Assembly (NCBI RefSeq): GCF_016765635.1
Contig: NZ_JAESVD010000007.1
Location: 1 to 64,000 of the forward strand
Direction of reading: 5' to 3'
Source: Shewanella schlegeliana
Lineage (GTDB): Bacteria; Pseudomonadota; Gammaproteobacteria; Enterobacterales; Shewanellaceae
DNA: 64,000 nucleotides
Positions 44,159 through 55,084 of this stretch are shown here, piece by piece. The notes beneath the pieces were generated by a model that saw only the letters and a program-made list of their open reading frames with translations, made no database searches and was not told where the DNA came from. The translations under genes were made by a program, and so were the position numbers. Position 1 is the first letter of the stretch; each line of letters starts with the position of its first letter.

Positions 44159-44236
44159 ATGACAAAATTATTCGAGCGTCTAGTTGTTAGCTATCAGCGT
44201 GTTTTTGTTGAGCTTTATACATCTAGAGAGCTGTAA
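44159..44236 (+). CDS. 25-residue small protein or leader peptide
   Basis: A short frame, MTKLFERLVVSYQRVFVELY then TSREL, begins with ATG 6-7 bases after GTGGAG and ends with TAA. The peptide can form an amphipathic helix. A strong terminator follows at 44287-44316, and a possible folded leader precedes it, so this looks like an independent small transcription unit of about 250 bases. It runs convergent to purL and divergent from cydA. Function unknown; I recognise no family. Confidence 0.55.
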   Translation: MTKLFERLVVSYQRVFVELYTSREL

Positions 44237-44286
44237 GTAAAGTTTCTAATGCAAGATTTATCTTGAAGTTTTGTTAGCGCAAAGCG

Positions 44287-44316
44287 GCCCTCCTTAGTAA
44301 TAAGGAGGGCTTTTTT
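44287..44316 (+). terminator. Strong Rho-independent terminator of the small ORF unit
   Basis: gccctcctta pairs perfectly with taaggagggc around gtaa, followed by six T. It lies 50 bases past the stop of the 25-codon ORF. Confidence 0.93.
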
Positions 44317-44498
44317 ATATCTAGAGTTTCCTAAAACGACATTCGTCCCTTCTGCATTAAAATTAGTAATAACACTGTGTTCTCAATAAACGCTTAACAT
44401 CATGGCCAAAAGTTTTTTATTTAGTATTCCATATAGCACTAATTAAAGATTAATCTATTGTTTAATAATGGTTTTAACGATACTAAATCCAGAGCAAA

Positions 44499-44527
44499 AA
44501 AAAGCCCCTACAATTTAGGGGCTTTTT
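44499..44527 (-). terminator. Terminator of purL
   Basis: aaaaagccccta (44499-44510) pairs with taggggcttttt (44516-44527) around caatt. It lies 37 bases past the purL stop, and its A-rich side gives the U-run of the minus-strand transcript. Confidence 0.9.
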
Positions 44528-44563
44528 AGTGAAGCTTTTGTGAGTAATTAAGCGTTTAGCTAA

Positions 44564-47500
44564 TTAGCCAACCGACTTTCTCACGTTACGGAACATTCTC
44601 ATCCAAGGGCTATCCTCACCCCAAGATTCAGGATGCCATGAGTTAGCAACCGTTCTAAATACACGCTCAGGATGCGGCATCATAATCGTAACTCGACCAT
44701 CAGTTGAACTCAGTGCCGTAATCGCATTAGGCGAACCGTTAGGGTTCTGCGGGTACTGAGTCGCGATCTGTCCATTACCATCGACATAACGTAGTGCAAT
44801 TGTGCCAGAGGCTTCAGCCGCAGCTAATGCCTGAGGTGTGGCAAACTCAGCGCGACCTTCACCATGTGATACCGCGATAGGCATACGTGAGCCTTCCATG
44901 CCTTGGAAGAACAATGACGGACTCTTCTGCACTTCAACTAGGCTGAAGCGTGCTTCGAAGCGCTCAGAACGGTTACGAACAAAGTGTGGCCACAGCTCGG
45001 TACCAGGAATAATGTCTTTAAGGTTAGACAGCATCTGACAACCGTTACACACACCCAATGAGAAGCTGTCATTACGTTCGAAGAACTGGCTAAACTGCTC
45101 ACGGGCACGATCGTTAAATAGAATCGACTTCGCCCAACCTTCTCCTGCGCCCAGTACGTCACCATATGAGAAACCACCACAAGCCACTAGGCCCTGAAAC
45201 TCTTCTAGGCTAATACGACCGCTTAGAATGTCGCTCATATGAACGTCACGAGATTCAAAACCTGCGCGGTCAAATGCCGCCGCCATCTCGATATGTGAGT
45301 TAACGCCTTGCTCACGTAAGATAGCCATCTTAGGTGCAGCGCCTTTTAAGATAAATGGCGCAGCCACGTCTTCACTTGGGTCGAAACTCAAGTCAACCGT
45401 CAGACCTAGATCGTTACTGTCTTGCTTAAGCTCAAACTCTTCTTTCGCACACTCAGGGTTGTCACGTAGCGCCTGCATGCGGTAGGTAGTTTCAGCCCAG
45501 ATAGAACGTAGCGAGGTTCGCGTCTCAGTTAGCACTTCGCGCATCCCATCAAAGATGGCTATGGTGTCTGCATCTGTCAGCTCAGCTACTTTGTGGCAAG
45601 GTACGCCCGCAGCGGCAAACTTAGCAGTGATTGCTGCTGCATCTTCACGGCGAACCTGAATAACCGCACCTAACTCTTCGTTAAATAGACGTTCAAGATC
45701 TGTGCCACTTAATGCGCTTAAGTCGATATTCAGGCCTGTATGACCGGCAAATGCCATCTCAACTAGCGTGGTGTATAGACCACCGTCACTTCTGTCGTGA
45801 TACGCGATGATAGATTTATCGGTGATCATCGGCTGAATGGTTTCAAAGAAGCCTTTCAAGGTCGCCGAGTTATCCAGATCCGGCGCGATATCACCTAACT
45901 CACTGTATACCTGAGCTAGACAAGAGCCGCCTAAACGGTTCTTACCCAGACCAAGATCTAACAATAAAAGGTCGGTTTTGCCTTTATCACTGCGAAGCTC
46001 AGGTGTCACCGTGTTACGCACATCTTGCACCACACCGAAGGCGGTGATCACAAGCGACATTGGCGAGGTCACGGTTTTCTGTACGCCGTTATCTTCCCAT
46101 GCGGTCTTCATCGACATTGAGTCTTTACCCACTGGAATAGTTAGCGACAAGTCAGGACATAGCTCTTCACCAATCGCTTTTACCGCTTCGTAAAGGCCGG
46201 CGTCTTCACCCGGGTGACCCGCAGGTGACATCCAGTTAGCAGAGAGCTTAATGCGCTTAAATGAGCCGATGTCGGTACCGGCAATGTTCATGATTGACTC
46301 GGCAACCGCCATACGTGCAGATGCGCCAAAATCCAGTAGTGCAAGCGGCGTACGCTCGCCCATAGACATGGCTTCACCCGTGTATGAATCGTAGCTCGAT
46401 GCCGTCACAGCACAATCGGCTACAGGAACCTGCCAAGGTCCGACCATCTGGTCACGATTAACTAAGCCGGTTACCGTTCTGTCACCGATGGTGATAAGGA
46501 AAGTCTTCTCAGCAATGGTTGGCAAACGCAGCAGACGGTGTGCCGCTTCTTTAACTTCAATGCCTGATTGGTCAAGGGCTGCAGAGTTAGCTTTGGCGCT
46601 CACCACATCGCGGCTCATCTTAGGCGCTTTACCTAATAGCACTTCGAGTGGCAAGTCGATTGGATGATTTTCAAAGTGCTCATCGCTCAATACCAGCTCT
46701 TTCTCTTCTGTTGCGACACCCACTACCGCAAACGGTGCACGCTCACGCTGACAAATTTGGGTAAATAACTCAATGTTCTCAGGTGCTATCGACATTACGT
46801 AACGCTCTTGCGACTCGTTACACCAAATTTCAAGTGGGCTCATGCCTGGCTCATCAGACGGTACACGGCGAAGTTCAAACTTGCCGCCACGCTCACCATC
46901 ATTCACCAGCTCAGGGAAAGCGTTTGATAATCCGCCCGCACCCACATCGTGGATAAACTGGATTGGGTTAGCTTCACCCATCTGCCAGCAACGGTCGATA
47001 ACCTCTTGGCAACGACGCTCCATCTCTGGGTTTTCACGCTGCACAGAAGCAAAGTCTAAGTCTTCACTCGACTGACCCGAGGTCATAGATGACGCCGCGC
47101 CGCCGCCCAAACCGATGTTCATCGCAGGACCGCCAAGCACGACGATCTTAGCGCCAACGGTGATTTCACCTTTCTGTACGTGCTCTTCACGGATATTACC
47201 TAAACCACCAGCTAGCATGATTGGCTTATGGTAACCGCGCACTTCAACACCGTTGTGGCTGTTAACTTCCTGCTCGTAGGTACGGAAGTAACCCACAAGT
47301 GCTGGACGTCCAAATTCATTGTTGAATGCCGCGCCACCTAATGGCCCTTCGGTCATGATATCAAGCGCGGTCACGATGCGGTCTGGCTTACCGTAATCGG
47401 CTTCCCAAGGCTGAACAAAGCCAGGGATCTTAAGGTTTGATACGCTAAAACCAGTTAGACCCGCCTTTGGCTTTGACCCGCGACCCGTTGCACCTTCATC

Positions 47501-48448
47501 ACGAATTTCACCACCACTGCCCGTTGCCGCCCCTGGGTATGGACTAATGGCTGTTGGGTGGTTATGGGTTTCAACTTTCATTAAGATGTGCATCGGCTCT
47601 GTGTGGTAACCATAAACGCCATCTTGTTTCGGGAAGAAACGACCAGCTGTAGAGCCAGTCATTACCGCTGCGTTATCTTTATAAGCAGATAATACGTTTT
47701 CAGGGGTCTTCTCGAAGGTATTCTTAATCATCTTGAACAACGACTTTGGCTGAACCTCGCCATCGATTGTCCAATCGGCGTTAAAGATCTTGTGACGACA
47801 ATGCTCAGAGTTCGCCTGAGCAAACATCATCAACTCCACATCGTGTGGATTACGACCTAAACGGGTGAAGTTTTCAACGAGGTAATCAATCTCATCTTCG
47901 GCCAAGGCCAAACCTAACTGAGTATTCGCTTGCTCAAGCGCTGTGCGACCTTCGCCTAATACATCAACACTGTTAAATTTAGCAGGCTCTGTACGGGCAA
48001 ATAGTACGCCAGCGTCATCGAAACTTGGCAAAATCACTTCAACCATGCGGTCATGTAGTAATGCCGTTAACGCTTTAGTTTGCTCAGGGGTTAACTCATC
48101 GCTAACAACATAATAGGCAATACCACGCTCTAGACGCTTAACCTTATTAAGACCACAATTGTGGGCAATATCTGTTGCTTTTGATGACCAAGGAGAGATG
48201 GTACCGGGACGGGGTGTAACGAAGTGGAGATGACCTTCTGGCGTGTGCGCTTCAATAGCGGGGCCGTAGGTTAGGATTTTTTCAAGCTGTTGACTTTCTT
48301 TTTCATTTAACGATTCGTTTAAATCAGCTAAATGGACAAACTCGGCATAGATTTGGCGCACTGGTAGTACTGCCGATTCACAAGCTTGCATCAGCTTCTG
48401 GACTCTAAACGCCGAAAGTGCAGGGGCTCCGCGGATGATCTCCATCAC
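44564..48448 (-). CDS. purL: Phosphoribosylformylglycinamidine synthase PurL (large form)
   Basis: This 1294-residue enzyme carries out step four of purine synthesis, converting FGAR, glutamine and ATP to FGAM. The order is an N-terminal domain, a linker, two AIRS-like halves ([19 protein letters not shown] is the signature) and a C-terminal class I glutaminase with [14 protein letters not shown] (nucleophile Cys) and MMPHPERVF (His-x-Glu). Length equals the single-chain gammaproteobacterial form. The start is GTG (48448) or the next ATG; AAGGTG lies 7 bases before the GTG. It is a single gene, divergent from mltF. Confidence 0.97.
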   Translation of the reverse strand: MMEIIRGAPALSAFRVQKLMQACESAVLPVRQIYAEFVHLADLNESLNEKESQQLEKILTYGPAIEAHTPEGHLHFVTPRPGTISPWSSKATDIAHNCGLNKVKRLERGIAYYVVSDELTPEQTKALTALLHDRMVEVILPSFDDAGVLFARTEPAKFNSVDVLGEGRTALEQANTQLGLALAEDEIDYLVENFTRLGRNPHDVELMMFAQANSEHCRHKIFNADWTIDGEVQPKSLFKMIKNTFEKTPENVLSAYKDNAAVMTGSTAGRFFPKQDGVYGYHTEPMHILMKVETHNHPTAISPYPGAATGSGGEIRDEGATGRGSKPKAGLTGFSVSNLKIPGFVQPWEADYGKPDRIVTALDIMTEGPLGGAAFNNEFGRPALVGYFRTYEQEVNSHNGVEVRGYHKPIMLAGGLGNIREEHVQKGEITVGAKIVVLGGPAMNIGLGGGAASSMTSGQSSEDLDFASVQRENPEMERRCQEVIDRCWQMGEANPIQFIHDVGAGGLSNAFPELVNDGERGGKFELRRVPSDEPGMSPLEIWCNESQERYVMSIAPENIELFTQICQRERAPFAVVGVATEEKELVLSDEHFENHPIDLPLEVLLGKAPKMSRDVVSAKANSAALDQSGIEVKEAAHRLLRLPTIAEKTFLITIGDRTVTGLVNRDQMVGPWQVPVADCAVTASSYDSYTGEAMSMGERTPLALLDFGASARMAVAESIMNIAGTDIGSFKRIKLSANWMSPAGHPGEDAGLYEAVKAIGEELCPDLSLTIPVGKDSMSMKTAWEDNGVQKTVTSPMSLVITAFGVVQDVRNTVTPELRSDKGKTDLLLLDLGLGKNRLGGSCLAQVYSELGDIAPDLDNSATLKGFFETIQPMITDKSIIAYHDRSDGGLYTTLVEMAFAGHTGLNIDLSALSGTDLERLFNEELGAVIQVRREDAAAITAKFAAAGVPCHKVAELTDADTIAIFDGMREVLTETRTSLRSIWAETTYRMQALRDNPECAKEEFELKQDSNDLGLTVDLSFDPSEDVAAPFILKGAAPKMAILREQGVNSHIEMAAAFDRAGFESRDVHMSDILSGRISLEEFQGLVACGGFSYGDVLGAGEGWAKSILFNDRAREQFSQFFERNDSFSLGVCNGCQMLSNLKDIIPGTELWPHFVRNRSERFEARFSLVEVQKSPSLFFQGMEGSRMPIAVSHGEGRAEFATPQALAAAEASGTIALRYVDGNGQIATQYPQNPNGSPNAITALSSTDGRVTIMMPHPERVFRTVANSWHPESWGEDSPWMRMFRNVRKSVG

Positions 48449-48753
48449 GTCTTTTCACCTTATATATTATAATTGCAGGGTCAGATCTGGGCGCTATTAT
48501 AGGGAAATGTTTGCCACAAATCATCAGCAGTCGCTGTAGAAAACAGTGTTTCCTGTATAGGAAAAAGCGCCTTAAACTCATCACTCTTGCCCTTAATAAA
48601 TTTCAAGCAAAAATTCCATTTAGGCTCATACTCAAACTAAAGCTCCCTCATCCAAAAGACGGTTTTTTTACGGCAACCAAGATTGTGGTATAATCGACGG
48701 CTATTTCTTTATATTCGTTATAATTTAAGTTAAGCGCTAACACTAAATAATCA
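48449..48753. other. Divergent promoter region purL / mltF
   Basis: The 305-base spacer includes a good sigma-70 promoter toward mltF (48667-48694). No gene is visible. Confidence 0.6.
48667..48694 (+). promoter_or_regulatory. Sigma-70 promoter of mltF
   Basis: An extended -10 (TGG TATAAT, 48686-48694) lies 16 bases after a -35-like TTTACG (48667-48672). It points toward mltF and leaves a 5' leader of about 50 bases. Confidence 0.6.
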
Positions 48754-50184
48754 ATGAAAAGACTCTTACTTGCCCTATGCTGTATCACCTTACTGGCTTC
48801 CTGCCAGAAGGTTGTCGTGGAGCAAGAAAAAACCTCTCCTCCGCCAGAACCGACTGAACTCAAGGTCGGGACGCTATATGGCCCGCAGATCTACTTTACT
48901 TCCGGTCAGGGAGACTCAGGCTATGACTTTGAGATGGCTCAGCGATTCGCCGAATACTTAGAACTTGATCTCATCATGAAGCCATTCGCCAATATCAGCG
49001 AGCTCTATACAGCGCTTCGAAAGGGGGAAATTGATATTATTGCTGCGGGGCTTGCCGATACTCCCGCAAGACGAGAGCAGTTTAGGCTCGGGCCACCACT
49101 TTACCGAGTAAACCAAATTTTGGTATATCGCCAAGGCACTCCTATACCTAAAGATATCAATCACCTTAAAGGTGAAATCACCGTTACCACCGACTCCTCA
49201 TTTGTAGACACCTTGACCGAGCTGCAAAAATCCAATCCAGATTTGGTGTGGAATCAAGAAAAAGATAAGGATGCCGAGGAGCTATTAACCATGATCGCGG
49301 CCGGCGATATCCCCTACACCATTGCCGATTCAACCAGCTTCGATATCAATAGACGCTTTATGCCTGAGCTGAGAGAAGGTTTGGTGTTAAAGCGTAAACA
49401 GCCTGTAGTCTGGCTATTACCGCCAAACAATAGCGACAAGCTAATGAGTGAATTATTGGCATTTTGGCACACAGAGAAACGTAACGGCACACTTGCCCAC
49501 CTCAATGAGAAGTATTTTGCCCACGTTGAGCGATTCGATTATGTCGATACCCGCGCCTTTATCCGCGCCATCGATAATAAACTGCCTAAGTATCAAGCCA
49601 TATTCGAGAAATATGCTGGTGATATCGACTGGCGTAAACTAGCAGCAACCGCTTACCAAGAGTCCCATTGGAATCCGAATGCGCGCTCACCAACGGGTGT
49701 GCGCGGCTTGATGATGCTGACTCTGCCAACGGCGAAGCAGGTCGGTATTGCTAACCGCCTCGACCCATACCAAAGCATCAAGGGTGGGGCAAAATATCTC
49801 AACAGCATGCTGGAGCGGCTGCCCGCCTCTATTCCTGAGAGTCAGCGCATGTGGTTTGCCCTCGCCTCTTACAACATTGGCTTAGGTCATGTGGAAGATG
49901 CGCGCAAACTGGCACAATCTCAGGGACTCAACCCCAGTGCTTGGCGAGATGTGAAATCGGTGTTGCCGCTGCTACAGAAACGCAAGCATTACAAGAAAAC
50001 CCGCTATGGCTATGCCCGTGGTAATGAAGCGGTGCACTATGTGGATAATATTCGCCGTTACTATGATACGCTCGTGTGGATAGATAACCAAAATATGCTA
50101 CTGGAATTAAAGAAAGAAAATATCCAAACCGCCGAAGCTAAAGAAAGCGAAGAAGCCAAGGCAGAAACCGCGCAACCACAATAG
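48754..50184 (+). CDS. mltF: Membrane-bound lytic murein transglycosylase F
   Basis: The 476-residue enzyme cleaves peptidoglycan glycan strands. A lipobox-like signal (LLASCQKV; Cys about 17) suggests a lipid anchor. Residues about 35-265 form a periplasmic solute-binding (SBP_bac_3) domain ([29 protein letters not shown]). Residues about 285-430 form the SLT domain with catalytic glutamate in [19 protein letters not shown]. The tail is Glu/Lys/Ala-rich. The TAG stop lies inside the first copy of a short direct repeat (see 50182-50277). Confidence 0.95.
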   Translation: MKRLLLALCCITLLASCQKVVVEQEKTSPPPEPTELKVGTLYGPQIYFTSGQGDSGYDFEMAQRFAEYLELDLIMKPFANISELYTALRKGEIDIIAAGLADTPARREQFRLGPPLYRVNQILVYRQGTPIPKDINHLKGEITVTTDSSFVDTLTELQKSNPDLVWNQEKDKDAEELLTMIAAGDIPYTIADSTSFDINRRFMPELREGLVLKRKQPVVWLLPPNNSDKLMSELLAFWHTEKRNGTLAHLNEKYFAHVERFDYVDTRAFIRAIDNKLPKYQAIFEKYAGDIDWRKLAATAYQESHWNPNARSPTGVRGLMMLTLPTAKQVGIANRLDPYQSIKGGAKYLNSMLERLPASIPESQRMWFALASYNIGLGHVEDARKLAQSQGLNPSAWRDVKSVLPLLQKRKHYKKTRYGYARGNEAVHYVDNIRRYYDTLVWIDNQNMLLELKKENIQTAEAKESEEAKAETAQPQ

Positions 50185-50277
50185 CCTTGAGCCAAGCGAG
50201 TGTGAGCTGACAGCCTTGAGCGAAATAAATAGCCTTGAGCCCAATACTAGCCTTGAGCCCAATAACTAGCCTTGGGC
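50182..50277. repeat. Five direct repeats of tagccttgagc
   Basis: Copies start at 50182, 50211, 50230, 50248 and 50267 with irregular spacing (29, 19, 18 and 19 bases). The last is tagccttgggc. The first contains the mltF stop codon. The 18-19 base spacing of the last four shows a tandem origin with slight decay. Confidence 0.85.
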
Positions 50278-50491
50278 GGTACACTACTAAGCGAGGTTTA
50301 GAAACACAGGCTTGAGTCAAAACCTCTACTTCCAATGTCATCGCAACACAGCACAATTGAACACTTTTGCGTCAACGGGCACACGGTTAACCTAATTTTT
50401 AACGAATTTATCAAAGAATAATCACACTCAGATGGACTTTTACAGAGTAAATTGCTAAAGCTCTTAAGGGTAAACAATAAGTGAGGTCGAT
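50185..50491. other. Spacer between mltF and a small basic ORF
   Basis: After the direct repeats, the remaining bases show no gene. A GAGG ribosome-binding site near 50483 serves the next ORF. Confidence 0.6.
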
Positions 50492-50629
50492 ATGAGAAAA
50501 AAAACAATTAAGAATGTCGCGGCGCGCCGTCGTTCTCAGTTAAAAACGCGCCACCTAAAAGTCCTTAATAGACACAAACGATTTTTCACATTTATTAAGC
50601 CATCAGAAGACGGCTTCTTTAATCTTTAA
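50492..50629 (+). CDS. Small basic protein of 45 residues
   Basis: The frame starts MRKKTIKNVAARRRSQLKTR and ends IKPSEDGFFNL. It is extremely basic in its first 30 residues, as nucleic-acid- or ribosome-binding proteins often are. GAGG precedes the ATG by 6-7 bases. Its last 11 bases overlap the end of tadA on the other strand. No family is recognised. Confidence 0.55.
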   Translation: MRKKTIKNVAARRRSQLKTRHLKVLNRHKRFFTFIKPSEDGFFNL

Positions 50630-51140
50630 CGTCAACGTTGAGGGCCTGCTGCTTAACTAGGGCTTTTGCAGCTTTAATCTCTTTCCTTCGACGCTTGAAA
50701 AAAGCACTGAGTTGTTCGCTACACTCAGTTTCAAGTACGCCAGAACTAACATCAACCTGATGATTAAAAGCACTGTGACGCACTATGTCGATCACAGTGC
50801 CAGCTGCGCCTGTTTTCTCATCTTTAGCACCGAAAACCAAGCGACCGATCCGGGAGTGCACGATGGCACCGGCGCACATAGCACAGGGCTCAAGCGTCAC
50901 ATAAAGTGTAGTATCGAGTAAGCGATAGTTTTGCATTATCTGCCCTGCTTGGCGTAAACACTGCATCTCTGCATGGGCGCTAGGATCGTGCAAACCGATA
51001 CTAAAATTAAAGCCGGCACTGATCACCTCGCCGTCTTTAACCAGGACGGCACCGACAGGCACTTCTCCTCTTTCTTCCGCCTTGGTAGCCATATCCATCG
51101 CCATCTTCATGAAATGAAGATCCTGTTGCTCTTGTGACAA
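50619..51140 (-). CDS. tadA: tRNA-specific adenosine deaminase TadA
   Basis: TadA converts adenosine 34 of tRNA-Arg(ACG) to inosine. The 173-residue protein has the zinc and catalytic motifs HAEMQCLRQ (His and Glu) and PCAMCAGAIVH (two Cys). The substrate-binding EVPVGAVLVKDGE region is also intact. The start is a TTG (51140) preceded by AGG/GGGG. In related genomes tadA sits close to guaA; here an acyltransferase gene lies between. Confidence 0.95.
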   Translation of the reverse strand: MSQEQQDLHFMKMAMDMATKAEERGEVPVGAVLVKDGEVISAGFNFSIGLHDPSAHAEMQCLRQAGQIMQNYRLLDTTLYVTLEPCAMCAGAIVHSRIGRLVFGAKDEKTGAAGTVIDIVRHSAFNHQVDVSSGVLETECSEQLSAFFKRRRKEIKAAKALVKQQALNVDVKD

Positions 51141-51299
51141 TCTACGCCCCTAACCTTTATTTTAAATTCGCTAATATTGCTGATAACGCCATGTAATACC
51201 AATCAGTAAACACCTAGCCAATCAACATGAGGCGCGATTATATCAAGCTTTAATCGCTAACGAGTCATCTATCGGTGATTTTCATTAATACCGATTGCA

Positions 51300-53231
51300 T
51301 TAAATACTTCCTAACCATTTAACCTCATCGACGCGCCCACCAAAGAACGTCGCCCCCGCTACCGTATGATGACCATAATCATAAAAGTACTTCTGGTAAT
51401 CGTTGTCTATGGCATAACAGACTCGTTCGTGCCGATTGCAAACATAATCCATTCTATCGAGTAACATCACATCGGGGTACTTATTGGCCAATGCTACCAA
51501 GGTAAGGTTGGCCTCTAGGGGAAACGGCTTAAAGCCTCGATGAGAAAACTGCTCATAATGTTTTTCATTAATCTTTGAGATCTCTACACTAGAAATATTG
51601 TTAGCACCATGCTCCTGTGCCAAGAGATGAAACAGGAAGTCGGCATAGGTACGCTGGCCAAACTCTTCAAACTCATAGATATTCTTAACTACTATGGGTT
51701 TCTTTTTATCCTCTATTAAACGTGTTACTAGGGACTCTATTCGAGTGAGATCTTGTGGCTTATACTGAGATACCAGCATGACGGTATCGGCGAGAAGGTA
51801 GTTAGGCGCATTAAAAAATGACTCATCGATATGGCCAATCTCACTACCGAAACGAGCTAATTGAAACTGTGATTGTGTCACCTCACTGCTTGAGAGCACG
51901 TTAAAGAGATCTTTAGAGTGAGAGTTCCCTACAATGAGTAACCGCTGCCTATCATCCTCAATATCGAACCACTGCGTCCGATCAAAATGATTCTTATCGA
52001 CACCATAATCTTGATTGCCACTGAGTGCGCGCAAATAGCTCCAACTATCGGCACCTAGCTCGCGATTATCGGGCTGATAGGATTTAACCATTAACTCTAA
52101 ATAGGCGTCATTAGACTTATATAACTGTTGACTATCCACCAGCACTCCGCCCACAACGAATGCCGCTGTCAATATAGCTCCGCTACTAAAGATGAATCGA
52201 CGACTATAGGCCTGCTTATTTCTAAAGGGGATCTCGACAAATCGCCAACTAAGATAAGACAGCAGTGCGATGCCTACACAGAGTGACAGCATCAAATAGA
52301 CTGAGGGTTCAGTAAAACTGCGGTACTTTACGAATGCAAACACAGGCTGATGCCACAGATAGGCACTGTAACTTATCAGGCCAACGCCAACAAACAGCTT
52401 ATAACTGAGAAACCGTTGTGCCAAAGTGCCCTCTTGGGCAAATAGAATAATCAACACAGTACCAACAGTGGGGACAAGGGCATAAACACTGGGAAAAGGA
52501 ATACTGGCGTCGAAGATAAAAACGGAGAATAAAATCAGTAGCAAACCAAAGCTGCTTAACAGGTTATTCAGTTTTGGTGACATCCACTTAGGAAGCGGTT
52601 GATTTAGAAAGAAAGCAGCAAACACACCAATCAACAGCTCCCAGCCTCGGGTTGGTAACAGATAAAAGTTTGCCGTGGGTGCGTTATAAGCGGCCCACTG
52701 TGCTAACGATAAACTCAGCAAAAAAATAATGGCCAGTGCGCCAAGAATGACCTGCCTGCCTCTACCCCACAGCGCCATTAGCAGCAATGGGAAAAAGATA
52801 TAATACTGCTCCTCAACAGCCAAGCTCCAAGTATGCAGCAAAGGCTTAAGCTCTGCCGCTGTATCAAAGTAATCACTCTCAAGCCAAAACAAAATATTCG
52901 ACGAAAAGGTAGAAACCGCGATGATGCTTTGAAAGAAGTCTTGCAGATCCAGCGGCATTAGCCACAGCCAAGCGAAGGGAATACAAACGAGCATCACGAA
53001 GAAGAGCACCGGTAAGATCCTTCTAGCTCGACGCTCATAGAAGTTAATGATGCTAAACTTATCGCGTTCAAGCTCGGTCAAGATGATGCTAGTGATCAGG
53101 TATCCACTTATCACGAAGAATACATCGACTCCGACAAAACCGCCGCTAAATTGGCTAAATCCAGCATGAAACAGAATCACCGGAATAACGGCTAAGGCTC
53201 TTAATCCATCCACTTCAGCTCTATAGCGCAT
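51300..53231 (-). CDS. OafA/YrhL-type acyltransferase with SGNH domain
   Basis: A membrane O-acetyltransferase of about 643 residues for surface polysaccharide. The N-terminal acyltransferase-3 domain (about ten helices, residues 1-360) starts MRYRAEVDGLRALAVIPVIL and includes VDVFFVISGYLIT and LLHTWSLAVEEQYYIFFPL. The C-terminal periplasmic SGNH domain has VGNSHSKDLF (nucleophile Ser) and the C-terminal GHHTVAG histidine. I use the ATG at 53231, with AGGGAG 8 bases upstream, rather than 53324. It lies just past the guaA terminator, as an insert between tadA and guaA. The acetylated polymer is unknown. Confidence 0.92.
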   Translation of the reverse strand: MRYRAEVDGLRALAVIPVILFHAGFSQFSGGFVGVDVFFVISGYLITSIILTELERDKFSIINFYERRARRILPVLFFVMLVCIPFAWLWLMPLDLQDFFQSIIAVSTFSSNILFWLESDYFDTAAELKPLLHTWSLAVEEQYYIFFPLLLMALWGRGRQVILGALAIIFLLSLSLAQWAAYNAPTANFYLLPTRGWELLIGVFAAFFLNQPLPKWMSPKLNNLLSSFGLLLILFSVFIFDASIPFPSVYALVPTVGTVLIILFAQEGTLAQRFLSYKLFVGVGLISYSAYLWHQPVFAFVKYRSFTEPSVYLMLSLCVGIALLSYLSWRFVEIPFRNKQAYSRRFIFSSGAILTAAFVVGGVLVDSQQLYKSNDAYLELMVKSYQPDNRELGADSWSYLRALSGNQDYGVDKNHFDRTQWFDIEDDRQRLLIVGNSHSKDLFNVLSSSEVTQSQFQLARFGSEIGHIDESFFNAPNYLLADTVMLVSQYKPQDLTRIESLVTRLIEDKKKPIVVKNIYEFEEFGQRTYADFLFHLLAQEHGANNISSVEISKINEKHYEQFSHRGFKPFPLEANLTLVALANKYPDVMLLDRMDYVCNRHERVCYAIDNDYQKYFYDYGHHTVAGATFFGGRVDEVKWLGSI

Positions 53232-53308
53232 AGGCAAACTCCCTTTAACCGTAAAATCCTTTTGATTAGTATAAGAAACATGACTGGATTTCGCTAAATT
53301 ACCCCCAT

Positions 53309-53340
53309 AAAAAAACGCGCACATATTGCTATGTGCGCGT
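53309..53340 (-). terminator. Terminator of the guaBA operon
   Basis: acgcgcacat (53315-53324) pairs with atgtgcgcgt (53331-53340) around attgct. The A-run at 53309-53315 gives the U-run of the minus-strand transcript. It lies 43 bases past the guaA stop. Confidence 0.92.
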
Positions 53341-53382
53341 CTTTCTCATCGGTATAAACCTGACTTTAGGGGGCTTAAGCCA

Positions 53383-54960
53383 TTATTCCCATTCAATCGT
53401 TGCAGGTGGCTTACCAGAGATGTCGTAAACTACACGTGAAATACCGTCTACTTCGTTAATGATACGGTTAGATACACGACCTAGGAAATCATAAGGTAAG
53501 TGTGCCCAATGCGCTGTCATAAAGTCGATAGTTTCTACCGCACGTAGTGATACAACCCAGTCATACTTACGACCATCGCCCATTACGCCAACAGAGCGTA
53601 CAGGTAAGAACACAGTAAAGGCTTGGCTAACCTTGTTATAAAGGTCAGCTTTACGCAGCTCTTCGATGAAAATAGCATCGGCTAGGCGTAGCAAGTCACA
53701 GTACTCTTTCTTCACTTCGCCAAGTACACGTACACCAAGACCTGGTCCTGGGAACGGGTGACGGTAAAGCATGTCGTATGGTAGACCTAGCTCTAGACCA
53801 ATCTTACGCACTTCATCTTTAAATAGTTCGCGTAGTGGCTCAACAAGACCCATCTCCATATCATCTGGCAGACCGCCAACGTTATGGTGTGACTTAATGC
53901 AGTGTGCCTTACCAGTCGCGCTACCTGCAGACTCGATAACGTCTGGGTAGATAGTGCCTTGAGCAAGCCATTTAGCGTTAACGCATTTCTTTGACTCTTC
54001 ATCGAAGATCTCAACGAATACACGGCCGATGATCTTACGCTTAGCTTCCGGCTCAGCTTCACCTGCCATTGCATCTAAGAAACGGTTCTCAGCATCAACA
54101 TGAACGATGTTCAAGCCGAAGTGATCGCCAAACATATCCATGACTTGCTGTGCTTCGTTAAGACGCAGTAGACCGTTATCAACGAACACACATGTTAGCT
54201 TGTCGCCAATTGCGCGGTGTAGCAGCATTGCCACAACCGATGAGTCAACGCCACCAGAAAGACCTAGGATAACTTCGTCATCACCGATCTGTGCTTTTAA
54301 GCGTTCAATTGCATCTTCAATAATTGAAGCTGGTTTCCAGTTTGCTGGACAGCCACAGATCTCTAGAGCGAAATGCTCAAGCATACGCTTACCTTGACGA
54401 GTATGCGTTACTTCTGGGTGGAACTGCACGCCGTAGAACTGCTTGTCTTCATTGGCCATAGCGGCAAACGGGCAAGTTTCAGTTTTAGCGACGGCAACAA
54501 AACCTTCTGGAATTTCAGAAACCTTGTCACCATGGCTCATCCATACGTCAAGCAGTGGCTTGCCAGTTTCGCTTACAGCGTCTTCAATGGCTTTGAACAG
54601 TGCAGATTCAGCTTGAAGCTCAACTTGCGCATAACCAAACTCACCTTCACCAACACCTTGAATAACTTTACCACCAAGCTGTTCAGACATGGTTTGCATA
54701 CCGTAGCAAATACCTAGTACAGGTACGCCGGCGTTAAACACATATTCTGGAGCACGAGGTGAGTTCTCAGCGGTAACACTTTCAGGGCCACCAGCTAAGA
54801 TAATGCCGTTTGGAGCAAATTCACGAATTTGCTCTTCAGAAACATCCCAAGCCCAAAGTTCACAATACACACCGATTTCACGAATACGACGGGCGATCAG
54901 TTGAGTGTATTGCGATCCAAAATCTAAAATGAGGATCTTATGCTCATGAATGTTGCTCAT
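53383..54960 (-). CDS. guaA: GMP synthase (glutamine-hydrolysing)
   Basis: GuaA aminates XMP to GMP, using glutamine and ATP. The 525 residues have an N-terminal class I glutaminase domain ([16 protein letters not shown] with the nucleophile Cys, and [11 protein letters not shown]). An ATP-pyrophosphatase domain follows ([17 protein letters not shown] is the P-loop). The C-terminal dimer domain ends KPPATIEWE. It follows guaB by about 125 bases in the same direction, forming guaBA. Confidence 0.98.
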   Translation of the reverse strand: MSNIHEHKILILDFGSQYTQLIARRIREIGVYCELWAWDVSEEQIREFAPNGIILAGGPESVTAENSPRAPEYVFNAGVPVLGICYGMQTMSEQLGGKVIQGVGEGEFGYAQVELQAESALFKAIEDAVSETGKPLLDVWMSHGDKVSEIPEGFVAVAKTETCPFAAMANEDKQFYGVQFHPEVTHTRQGKRMLEHFALEICGCPANWKPASIIEDAIERLKAQIGDDEVILGLSGGVDSSVVAMLLHRAIGDKLTCVFVDNGLLRLNEAQQVMDMFGDHFGLNIVHVDAENRFLDAMAGEAEPEAKRKIIGRVFVEIFDEESKKCVNAKWLAQGTIYPDVIESAGSATGKAHCIKSHHNVGGLPDDMEMGLVEPLRELFKDEVRKIGLELGLPYDMLYRHPFPGPGLGVRVLGEVKKEYCDLLRLADAIFIEELRKADLYNKVSQAFTVFLPVRSVGVMGDGRKYDWVVSLRAVETIDFMTAHWAHLPYDFLGRVSNRIINEVDGISRVVYDISGKPPATIEWE

Positions 54961-55084
54961 GGGGTACCTTATCTCTATTTTTTCTTCATTGTGAACTAAC
55001 CAAGCAGTGAGTACTCTGCGAACCTTCTACTTGGCTTAATTTAAAGGCGACTTTATCTGCCGCCTTTAATTTCTAAAATACTAA

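Larger units (their letters stand above)
44237..44563. other. Spacer between the small ORF and purL
   Basis: These 327 bases hold the terminator of the small transcription unit (44287-44316) and that of purL (44499-44527). Nothing else is recognisable. Confidence 0.7.
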
